Position numbers and translations under genes: made by a program. A stretch of 6,644 nucleotides of DNA from the NCBI GenBank assembly GCA_018065685.1, contig JAGHSU010000106.1:1-6644 (forward strand), in the 5' to 3' direction. Positions 1-4,418 of this stretch are shown here, piece by piece. Under the pieces are notes generated by a model that worked only from the letters and a program-made list of their open reading frames with translations, did not search any database and had not been told where the DNA came from. The stretch comes from Candidatus Methanocorpusculum equi. GTDB taxonomy: Archaea; Halobacteriota; Methanomicrobia; Methanomicrobiales; Methanocorpusculaceae. The first letter of the stretch is position 1, and each line of letters starts with the position of its first letter.

Positions 1-2
1 CG

Positions 3-80
3 GAAAGAATCCTGAACTACGTGAACAGCTGGTTCTGGGCTGCGTGTGATGGATGCGATTCAGAATCAGATAAATACTGA
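3..80 (+). CDS. possible 3' end of a gene entering from the left
   Basis: Frame 3 is open from the window edge to a TGA at 78-80 and would give about 25 C-terminal residues ending in CDGCDSESDKY. No family can be recognised from so short a tail. Frame 2 is also open for 15 codons, to a TGA at 47-49, so the choice of frame is uncertain. No ATG is seen on the minus strand of this stretch. The call rests only on the longer open frame and an acidic, hydrophilic end typical of a protein terminus. Confidence 0.22.
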   Translation, partial: ERILNYVNSWFWAACDGCDSESDKY

Positions 81-103
81 ACTAATTTCGGGATACTACA
101 GCG

Positions 104-115
104 GGACTGCAGTCC
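104..115. repeat. 12-bp perfect palindrome upstream of the DUF3574-like gene
   Basis: GGACTGCAGTCC reads the same on both strands. It lies about 75 bases before the start codon at 190. With no loop it is a poor terminator hairpin, so a dimeric-protein binding site is the more natural reading. It is a single short palindrome and may be chance. Confidence 0.3.
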
Positions 116-134
116 GGAATTAATCACGGAATGA

Positions 135-179
135 AGTAACAATGACGGGAACAGAGATGGTACAAAGATAGTAACAATG
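135..179 (+). repeat. direct repeat pair AGTAACAATG before the DUF3574-like gene
   Basis: The ten bases AGTAACAATG occur at 135-144 and again at 170-179, with starts 35 bases apart. The second copy runs into the ribosome-binding GGTGAT of the next gene. The pair may be operator half-sites or a remnant duplication. No function is shown. Confidence 0.3.
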
Positions 180-184
180 GTGAT
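179..184 (+). promoter_or_regulatory. Shine-Dalgarno site GGTGAT
   Basis: GGTGAT complements the archaeal 16S rRNA 3' end and sits 5 bases before the ATG at 190. It supports that start, and it contrasts with the predicted leaderless genes elsewhere in the window. Confidence 0.6.
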
Positions 185-189
185 TCTGA

Positions 190-621
190 ATGAAAAATAA
201 GACTCTCTCTATCGTTCTCTGTGTTCTCATCGTTCTGGTGATTATTCTTTCCTGCGGATTCATCGGATTTCTTTTTGTGCAGTCACAGATGACTCCCGAA
301 TACAATATCTATATTGGTCTGAATGATAAAGATACGGGGGAGGGCACATATACGTATGAGGAAGCATCAGCAATCGTTGATTCTGTCTGCAGTAAATACT
401 TTAACGGATATACACTCTATCCGGCATCAGGACGATGGACTGATCCATCAGGAAATCTCATACATGAGAACACTATCGTCTGTCATCTGCTCGGGTCAGA
501 TGTTGCTGTGGATGAAGAGAAAGTCCGGAATGCGACAGATGAACTTCTGATTGCCTTAAACCAGCATAGTATTCTGGTTGAGGAACGAATGTCATGGGCA
601 GGTGAAGTTACCGGGTATTAG
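190..621 (+). CDS. membrane-anchored DUF3574-like protein
   Basis: The product has 143 residues. Residues 5-30 form one strongly hydrophobic segment after a Lys-rich start (MKNK), which predicts an N-terminal membrane anchor or uncleaved signal with the rest outside the cell. Cys22 sits in ILSC, but the fit to a lipobox is imperfect, so a lipoprotein is only possible. The outer domain (about 38-130) holds YIGLNDK, then NGYTLYPASGRWTDPSGNLIHEN and a hydrophobic strand. This resembles the DUF3574 pattern of a Gly-leading strand, a GxTxxxAxGxW block and a following acidic residue. DUF3574 has no known function, and the match is by eye. The start is fixed by GGTGAT at 179-184. The gene stands alone, ahead of a T-rich stretch and a tRNA on the other strand. 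Confidence 0.85.
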   Translation: MKNKTLSIVLCVLIVLVIILSCGFIGFLFVQSQMTPEYNIYIGLNDKDTGEGTYTYEEASAIVDSVCSKYFNGYTLYPASGRWTDPSGNLIHENTIVCHLLGSDVAVDEEKVRNATDELLIALNQHSILVEERMSWAGEVTGY

Positions 622-635
622 GTACTGGTGATTCA

Positions 636-641
636 TTTTTT
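636..641 (+). terminator. oligo-T terminator after the DUF3574-like gene
   Basis: A run of six T lies 15 bases after the stop codon at 619-621, followed by more T-rich sequence to about 660. Archaeal RNA polymerase stops at such runs without needing a hairpin. Confidence 0.5.
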
Positions 642-736
642 ATATCCTGATTCTTTATTTCCGGATTCCTGAAATATATCCGCAGTAAATAATCTTATTT
701 TCTCATCATTCGCCAAAATAACAGGATAAATACAGC

Positions 737-751
737 ACATACAATGTATGT
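737..751. repeat. dyad ACATACA-A-TGTATGT
   Basis: Two perfect 7-base arms flank a single central A, a layout typical of a homodimeric regulator site. It lies just after a TATA-like GATAAATAC (725-733), where a bound protein could block initiation. No adjacent start codon with a good frame is present. Confidence 0.35.
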
Positions 752-761
752 TCCGGTGTGT

Positions 762-793
762 GGACTTTTACGGAATACATCTCAGAAAAGTCC
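762..793. repeat. 8-bp stem-loop (GGACTTTT / AAAAGTCC)
   Basis: GGACTTTT at 762-769 is perfectly complementary to AAAAGTCC at 786-793, with a 16-base loop. No T-run follows on the plus strand, so it is not a classical terminator there. On the minus strand it lies about 55 bases past the end of the tRNA gene. Confidence 0.35.
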
Positions 794-844
794 CAACATA
801 GATATAGTGCCTCATACAATCATATACCGGATTGAAGCCTGCGC

Positions 845-848
845 AAAA
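845..848 (-). terminator. T-run ending the tRNA-Leu transcript
   Basis: Read on the minus strand, TTTT follows directly after the discriminator base of the tRNA. It is short but in the expected place for ending an archaeal tRNA transcript. Confidence 0.4.
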
Positions 849-930
849 TGCGAGAGGAGGGATTCGAACCCGCGAACGTCTTACGAACTGATCTTGAGTC
901 AGCCTCCGTTGGCCGCTTGGATACTCTCGC
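849..930 (-). tRNA. tRNA-Leu (anticodon CAA)
   Basis: On the minus strand the acceptor arm is GCGAGAG pairing with CTCTCGC (7 bp), with discriminator A at 849. The D arm is TCC/GGA around AAGCGGCCAAC. The anticodon stem GCTGA/TCAGT encloses the 7-base loop CTCAAGA, giving anticodon CAA (plus-strand 894-896), which reads the Leu codon UUG. A long variable arm with a CGT/ACG stem marks this as a class II tRNA. The T arm GCGGG-TTCGAAT-CCCTC carries one C/T mismatch. There is no intron, and CCA is not encoded, so CCA must be added by nucleotidyltransferase. A T-run follows, and a TATA box lies about 30 bases upstream. Confidence 0.96.
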
Positions 931-957
931 TCAAAAGTGCATCTGTAAAAGTGCCTT

Positions 958-967
958 GTTATATTGG
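958..967 (-). promoter_or_regulatory. TATA box of tRNA-Leu (CCAATATAAC)
   Basis: On the minus strand, GAAAA followed by CCAATATAAC forms a purine-rich BRE plus TATA box about 27 bases before position 935. That is a few bases ahead of the tRNA 5' end at 930. The 12-base string CCAATATAACAA recurs at 3930-3941 on the plus strand. Confidence 0.6.
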
Positions 968-1035
968 TTTTCTATCGTATCAAACTTATTGCTTGTTACC
1001 CTCCTCCCTCACAGGCAAAGATTAAACCGGATGGG

Positions 1036-1043
1036 TTTTTATC
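1036..1043 (+). promoter_or_regulatory. TATA box of gap, predicting a leaderless start
   Basis: TTTTTATC is centred near 1040, 27-28 bases before the ATG at 1068, so transcription should begin at or within a base or two of the start codon. No Shine-Dalgarno motif precedes the ATG (CAAAGAATTAAGTAT), which fits. A short inverted repeat, AAACC (1024-1028) and GGTTT (1034-1038), overlaps the box and could bind a regulator. Confidence 0.55.
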
Positions 1044-1067
1044 TGTAACACCCAAAGAATTAAGTAT

Positions 1068-2093
1068 ATGATAAAGGTCGCAGTCAACGGTTACGGAACC
1101 ATTGGAAAACGTGTCGCAGACGCAGTCGCAGCACAGCCGGATATGGAAATAATCGGTGTTTCCAAGACTAAACCCGGAGCAGAGGCACTTGTTGCCGTAC
1201 AGCGCGGTTACCCGCTCTACATCGCAGACATCTCCAAAAAGCCAGCCTTTGAAAAGGCAGGAATCCCGGTCGCGGGAGGCGTTGAGGAGATGGTCCAGGC
1301 AGCAGACGTCGTAGTCGATGCCACCCCGGGAGGAGTCGGTGTCTCCAACAAGGCCCTGTATGAAAAATACGGAAAGAAAGCCATCTGGGAAGGAGGAGAA
1401 GACCACGAGGTTGCAGGATTTTCCTTCAACTCATCCTGCAACTATGCAGAAGCCCGCGGAAAGCAGTTCGCCCGCGTTGTCTCCTGCAACACCACGGGAC
1501 TTTGCAGAATCATCAATCTCATCGACAAGGCGTTCGGGGTGAAAAAGGTCCGTGCAACGATGGTCCGCCGCGGAGGAGACCCGGGAGATATTAAGCGCGG
1601 TCCGATTGATGCAATCGTCTTAAACCCGGTAACAATCCCGTCCCATCACGGCCCGGACGTACAAAGCGTTCTTCCGCACATCAACATTGTAACATCCGCA
1701 ATGATTGTGCCTACAACCCTCATGCACATGCATTTCCTGAACATGGAGTTAAAGTCCCCCGCAACAAAAGAGCAGGTGCTTGAGTTAATCAAAGGTCACC
1801 CGCGTCTTGGTCTTATCACCAAAGCGAGCGGAATTACCAGCACCGCACAGATTAAGGAGTACACTTCAGACCTGCTCCGCCCGAGAGGAGACGTCTGGGA
1901 GAACGGAATCTTTGAGGACTCTGTCTCGGTCATTGACGGAACCGACCTGTATCTTTTCCAGGCAATTCACCAGGAGGCGGATGTCGTGGTCGAAACCGTT
2001 GACTGTATCCGTGCGCTGGCAGGCGATGTCGCATCGGCTGAGGAGTCGGTTGCGATCACCAACAAGGCAGTAGGTCTTACTGCCATCCGCTGA
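1068..2093 (+). CDS. gap: type II (archaeal) glyceraldehyde-3-phosphate dehydrogenase
   Basis: The product has 341 residues, the normal length for archaeal GAPDH. In the cytoplasm it interconverts glyceraldehyde 3-phosphate and 1,3-bisphosphoglycerate with NAD(P); in methanogens the main flow is gluconeogenic. Residues 3-13 (KVAVNGYGTIG) form the Rossmann GxGxxG dinucleotide loop. SKTKP at 32-36 follows the second strand, and its Lys residues suit NADP binding (inference). SCNTTGL at 139-145 carries the catalytic Cys140, the same number as in the Methanothermus enzyme. PSHHGPDVQS (191-200) and LMHMHFLN (218-225) hold family His residues, with His220 the likely catalytic base. The ATG at 1068 starts directly at the Rossmann strand and fits a leaderless mRNA. 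It heads a probable three-gene operon. Confidence 0.97.
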   Translation: MIKVAVNGYGTIGKRVADAVAAQPDMEIIGVSKTKPGAEALVAVQRGYPLYIADISKKPAFEKAGIPVAGGVEEMVQAADVVVDATPGGVGVSNKALYEKYGKKAIWEGGEDHEVAGFSFNSSCNYAEARGKQFARVVSCNTTGLCRIINLIDKAFGVKKVRATMVRRGGDPGDIKRGPIDAIVLNPVTIPSHHGPDVQSVLPHINIVTSAMIVPTTLMHMHFLNMELKSPATKEQVLELIKGHPRLGLITKASGITSTAQIKEYTSDLLRPRGDVWENGIFEDSVSVIDGTDLYLFQAIHQEADVVVETVDCIRALAGDVASAEESVAITNKAVGLTAIR

Positions 2094-2099
2094 TTTTTT

Positions 2100-3275
2100 A
2101 TGGATTTTCCCGTCCCGTCTCCGGACAGAACACATCACCTCTATAACGGGGCGCCCATCTATCAGGAGCGCTATATTGAGGTGCGGGAGTATGCTTTTCC
2201 GGGGCTTGCCGCGGCGCGTGATGCCTGCGGCTGGTTCCACATCGATTTTTCAGGCGCTCCCGTCTATAATGAGCGGTACCTTTTTGCAGGAGACTTTTCC
2301 GACGATGCCGCACGGGTAAAAGCCGTGGTAAAATCCGAAACAAAATCAGAGGATGGACGTCCGGAGACCGTCTTTTTTTACATCGATGCAAAAGGAGAGC
2401 GTCTCGGCTTCATGGAGTATGTGTGGGCTGGCGACTTTCATGAAGGGGTTGCCTGCGTGTATCACAAACGATTCGGTGCGGCCCACATCACCACCGCGGG
2501 AGAGCTGCTCTACAATGCATGGTTCTATGACGTGCGGCCCTTTGAAGGGGACCGGGCGCGTGTCCGCGATGAATCCGGATGGAAGTTCATTGACCGGGCA
2601 GGAGATGTCCTCGGCTGTGCGGACGATCCCGCGGACACATATCCCCGCGGAACGGTCCGGAAGGTTCCCGCAAAGAATGCCATCCCCGATATCATCCGCT
2701 CTCACACGGGCTATGATGCCAGTGTTATTCTGATTCGCCATGCGGAGCGTGAGCCGTTCCGGAAAGGCGAGGGGGGGCTTGATAAGAAGCTTACCAGGCG
2801 CGGCGAAGAGGCCGCACGGGCGTTTGGAGCGTCTCTTCCCAAAATCGCAAAAGCGTATGCAAGTTCAGCCCGGCGCTGCATGCAGACCGCGGAGCTCATC
2901 GCAGGCTCTGCGGAGGCGGATTCCCTCCTTGGGATGCCCGGGGCATACATCTATGACGATGCCTCAAGCTTTGAGTATTATTCAACCCATGATGTGGTAT
3001 CTATCATCCGCTCATACCTTCACGGAGCAGACCTTCCCGGGCACTATCCGGTAAAAGAAGGAACAGACCGCTTCCTGGCGCACTTAAAAAGCGTTGCAGA
3101 GGATGGAAAAACCGTTCTGTGCGTTACGCACGATGCGTTTGCGGTGTCTTCTGCAGGAGTTCTTACCGGTCACTCTTTTGACGATGACTGGATTGATTTT
3201 CTTGACGGGTATGTGCTTTTCAGATACGGCACGGTCTGGAAGCTGGTCTGGAGAGAGGGGGAGTTTTTCGTATGA
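2100..3275 (+). CDS. WG-repeat / histidine phosphatase fusion protein
   Basis: The product has 391 residues and two parts. Residues 20-185 contain about four degenerate WG (KWG) repeats, each an acidic or aromatic strand ending in a xFIDxxG-like turn: GWFHIDFSG (44-52), FFYIDAKGE (92-100), AAHITTAGE (127-135) and GWKFIDRAGD (160-169). Residues 208-391 form a branch-1 histidine phosphatase (phosphoglycerate mutase fold). The nucleophile motif is VILIRHAER with His214, then LTRRGEEAARAFG, then SSARRCMQTAE with Arg259, then CVTHDAFA with the second His344. All key catalytic positions are present, so activity is likely; the substrate is unknown. The ATG follows the gap stop by six T and has no Shine-Dalgarno site, suggesting coupled translation. 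The next in-frame Met is residue 105, inside the repeats, so this start is preferred. Confidence 0.88.
   Translation: MDFPVPSPDRTHHLYNGAPIYQERYIEVREYAFPGLAAARDACGWFHIDFSGAPVYNERYLFAGDFSDDAARVKAVVKSETKSEDGRPETVFFYIDAKGERLGFMEYVWAGDFHEGVACVYHKRFGAAHITTAGELLYNAWFYDVRPFEGDRARVRDESGWKFIDRAGDVLGCADDPADTYPRGTVRKVPAKNAIPDIIRSHTGYDASVILIRHAEREPFRKGEGGLDKKLTRRGEEAARAFGASLPKIAKAYASSARRCMQTAELIAGSAEADSLLGMPGAYIYDDASSFEYYSTHDVVSIIRSYLHGADLPGHYPVKEGTDRFLAHLKSVAEDGKTVLCVTHDAFAVSSAGVLTGHSFDDDWIDFLDGYVLFRYGTVWKLVWREGEFFV
3255..3263 (+). promoter_or_regulatory. Shine-Dalgarno-like GAGGGGGAG before the VOC gene
   Basis: This purine run lies 8 bases before the ATG at 3272, inside the last codons of the phosphatase gene. 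Together with the ATGA overlap it supports the chosen start. Confidence 0.45.
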
Positions 3276-3742
3276 ACTATCATTCGGCTTTGATTGCGGT
3301 CTCTTCGATTGAGCGCCCACGGGCGTTTTATGAGGGGCTTTTAGGACAGAAGGTTCTCTTTGATTTCGGGGAGAATGTGTCATACGGGGGTTTTTCGATT
3401 CAGGAGAGGCGCCTGTGGGCTGATTTTCTGCAGAAGAGGGAAGACGAGGTCCGGTTCGGCGCTCTCGATGCGGAGCTCTATTTCGAGGAGGATGCATTTG
3501 ATGCGTTCCTTGAGCGGCTGCACGCGGCAGGGGTTGAACTTGCAGCGCCTCCTGTTAAACATCCGTGGGAGCAGCGGGCGGTCAGGTTTTTTGACCCGGA
3601 CAGGCATGTGATTGAGGTGGCGGAGAGTATGGAGTTTGTCTGCAGGAGGCTTATTGCAGAGGGGCATACGGTTGAGGAGACCGCGGAGATCAGTCAGCAT
3701 CCGGTTGAGTTTGTGGAGCGGGCGCTGCGGGGCGGGGATTGA
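3272..3742 (+). CDS. VOC (glyoxalase/bleomycin-resistance fold) family protein
   Basis: The product has 156 residues. Residues 1-117 fit one vicinal-oxygen-chelate domain: the opening strand MNYHSALIAVSSIERPRAFYEGLLGQKVLFDFG, a central AELYFEE strand, an HAAGVEL helix end, and the closing FFDPDRHVIEVAE strand. His4, Glu68 and Glu115 sit where VOC enzymes bind metal, so a metal enzyme is possible, but the substrate cannot be told. Residues 118-153 form a helical tail (RLIAEGHTVEETAEISQHPVEFVERAL) that looks like a small HTH-like or dimerising add-on. I recall similar tails in clostridial VOC proteins; this was not checked. The start overlaps the phosphatase stop as ATGA, typical of translational coupling, so it is probably the last gene of the gap operon. 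Confidence 0.88.
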   Translation: MNYHSALIAVSSIERPRAFYEGLLGQKVLFDFGENVSYGGFSIQERRLWADFLQKREDEVRFGALDAELYFEEDAFDAFLERLHAAGVELAAPPVKHPWEQRAVRFFDPDRHVIEVAESMEFVCRRLIAEGHTVEETAEISQHPVEFVERALRGGD

Positions 3743-3809
3743 AGAGGGTTTAGTGAGGATGTTTGTTGCCCCCTCCGCAACCGGGTAGCCGCGGGTGCTC
3801 GTGGTCGTG

Positions 3810-3858
3810 GTTGTAACTTAGGAGCGGGCGTGCAGCAAAACCGCACATACGTTACAAC
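3810..3858. repeat. inverted repeat GTTGTAAC / GTTACAAC
   Basis: Perfect 8-base arms at 3810-3817 and 3851-3858 are separated by 33 bases. Inside lies a smaller stem GTGC (3830-3833) with GCAC (3843-3846) around a 9-base loop, so a nested RNA or DNA hairpin could form. It sits about 70 bases after the VOC stop codon. Confidence 0.4.
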
Positions 3859-3867
3859 TATGAAAAT

Positions 3868-3893
3868 AAGAGCCGCATAAACCCTGCTCTTTT
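3868..3893 (+). terminator. hairpin plus T-run, possible end of the gap operon
   Basis: AAGAGC (3868-3873) pairs with GCTCTT (3886-3891) across a 12-base loop, and the right arm runs directly into TTTT. This looks like an intrinsic terminator, and the T-run alone could stop archaeal polymerase. It overlaps the TATA-like TTTAAATATAAG at 3891-3902. Confidence 0.4.
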
Positions 3894-3902
3894 AAATATA
3901 AG
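3891..3902. promoter_or_regulatory. TATA-like box TTTAAATATAAG
   Basis: This is a strong archaeal TATA-box candidate by composition and reads acceptably on either strand. On the plus strand it would start RNA near 3923; on the minus strand, near 3870. No clear gene follows in either direction. Confidence 0.3.
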
Positions 3903-3929
3903 TTTTTGAAATCGCGAAAGTGAATTAAG

Positions 3930-3941
3930 CCAATATAACAA
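3930..3941 (+). promoter_or_regulatory. TATA box identical to the tRNA-Leu promoter (CCAATATAACAA)
   Basis: These twelve bases match the tRNA-Leu promoter element (956-967, minus strand) exactly. If used, transcription would begin near 3962, upstream of the primase-helicase gene, and would cross the GC-rich dyads at 3986-4029. This may be a promoter for a small RNA or an alternative leadered promoter for the primase gene. Confidence 0.4.
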
Positions 3942-4013
3942 TCCTAAACAAAAAACAAAACCCGATATACGCATAAAAATTCTGAGGGCGCCCCTAAACC
4001 ATGGCACTTTCGC

Positions 4014-4023
4014 ACCGCGCGGT
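4014..4023. promoter_or_regulatory. palindrome ACCGCGCGGT beside the primase promoter
   Basis: A perfect 10-bp palindrome ends 5 bases before the TATA element at 4028-4037. A dimeric regulator bound here would contact the BRE/TFB region. The position suggests an operator, but no regulator gene is in view. Confidence 0.4.
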
Positions 4024-4027
4024 CAGG

Positions 4028-4037
4028 GGTTTATATC
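4028..4037 (+). promoter_or_regulatory. TATA box GGTTTATATC of the primase-helicase gene
   Basis: The box is centred near 4033, 27-28 bases before the ATG at 4061. This predicts a leaderless transcript beginning at that ATG. It is the main evidence that the gene starts at 4061, not at the later in-frame ATG at 4419, which has no promoter or Shine-Dalgarno site nearby. It also excludes the ATG at 4001, which lies upstream of the box. Confidence 0.65.
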
Positions 4038-4060
4038 TCCTCACCGCAAACCTCTCTGGT

Positions 4061-4333
4061 ATGACAGAAACAGCAGAAGAAATACCACAGACGCCGCCGG
4101 AAAATCCCGGGGAGAAAAAAGAAAAAATCACCAACCTCCATCGGAACAAAACCCCTCCGCAACCTCCTGCACAGCCTCCTGTACAAACCCCCGTACAAAC
4201 CCCCGTACAAACCCCTCCGCAAAACCTCCGGAGAAACTGCGGCACGGCCTCCTGCAGAATCACGCCCCGCGTCGGAACCTGCCTCAAAGCCCTCCTCAAA
4301 ATCGCAGTTCATAGACGTCCAAAGCCTCTATGA
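4061..4333 (+). CDS. 5' part of the primase-helicase gene, out of frame with the rest
   Basis: From the promoter-linked ATG this frame gives 90 residues. Residues 1-54 read naturally as a hydrophilic, Pro-rich N-terminus: MTETAEEIPQTPPENPGEKK, then PPQPPAQP, then three PVQT units (40-51) and PPQ. After about base 4225 the frame becomes basic and Cys-rich (NLRRNCGTASCRIT) and ends at 4331-4333, which looks wrong. The plus-one frame, in contrast, becomes sensible there (SGETAARPPAESRPASEPASKP) and runs open into the helicase. Each earlier repeat unit reads CAAACC, while the unit at 4220-4226 reads CAAAACC. Removing one A from 4221-4224 joins the two frames into a 774-residue protein. This is either a true frameshift mutation or a sequencing error. 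Confidence 0.6.
   Translation: MTETAEEIPQTPPENPGEKKEKITNLHRNKTPPQPPAQPPVQTPVQTPVQTPPQNLRRNCGTASCRITPRVGTCLKALLKIAVHRRPKPL
4178..4225 (+). repeat. 12-bp tandem repeat encoding Pro-Val-Gln-Thr
   Basis: Three adjacent 12-base units at 4178-4189, 4190-4201 and 4202-4213 (CCY GTA CAA ACC) are followed by a degenerate fourth unit. The units carry C-runs and A-runs, so both unit number and run length can change by slippage. The frameshift is placed in the last unit. Confidence 0.8.
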
Positions 4334-4418
4334 AGAAACGGAAGAAAAAGACGGAACCTACGTACGCTTCTACCCGCCGGAACGCTGCAGATCCTACCCC
4401 ATCTACAAATCATACAGC

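Larger units (their letters stand above)
622..848. other. AT-rich intergenic region, no gene seen
   Basis: This 227-base spacer has no convincing coding frame; the longest open stretches run into the tRNA gene. It holds the terminator T-run at 636-641, a TATA-like GATAAATAC at 725-733, a dyad at 737-751 and a stem-loop at 762-793. The TATA-like box would place a start near 756, just before the stem-loop, so a small RNA is conceivable but unproven. Confidence 0.5.
3743..4060. other. gene-free region rich in inverted repeats and TATA-like boxes
   Basis: No frame of useful length is seen here on either strand. The left part (to about 3850) is GC-rich with a CGTGGT doublet at 3800-3811. The middle (3890-3980) is AT-rich. 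The right part (3986-4037) is GC-rich again and holds short palindromes GGGCGCCC (3986-3993) and ACCGCGCGGT (4014-4023). Elements listed separately are an 8-bp inverted repeat, a terminator-like hairpin and TATA-like boxes. A 9-bp inverted pair, GCGAAAGTG (3914-3922) and CACTTTCGC (4005-4013), brackets the AT-rich part. The region could be an operon end plus promoter, a small RNA locus or part of an origin. Confidence 0.6.

Noticed and set aside
849..930. tRNA-Leu as the integration site of the element on the right
   Set aside because: No copy of the tRNA 3' end is seen elsewhere in the window. The 3' end also faces left, away from the primase-helicase gene.
744..1025. Plus-strand 93-codon frame in the tRNA region
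   Set aside because: It reads straight through the antisense of a well-formed tRNA-Leu gene, so it is accidental.
996..1406. Minus-strand 136-codon frame between tRNA and gap
   Set aside because: It covers the gap promoter and the start of gap antisense. The gap frame has clear family motifs, and the minus-strand frame is Cys/Asp-rich with no family pattern.
3914..4013. 9-bp inverted pair GCGAAAGTG / CACTTTCGC as a functional element
   Set aside because: The arms are 82 bases apart, and a match of this length is expected about once by chance in a region this size, so it is noted without a claim.
4001..4060. Upstream ATG at 4001 as start of the primase-helicase
   Set aside because: The frame is open, but the segment contains the palindrome and TATA box that point to a start at 4061, so the 20 extra residues are probably promoter DNA.
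4115..4127. A6-G-A6 run as the site of the primase frameshift
   Set aside because: It is slip-prone, but moving the shift here would translate the Pro/Gln/Thr repeat as Lys/Tyr/Leu-rich sequence, which is less natural than the linker read in the first frame. It remains a weaker alternative.
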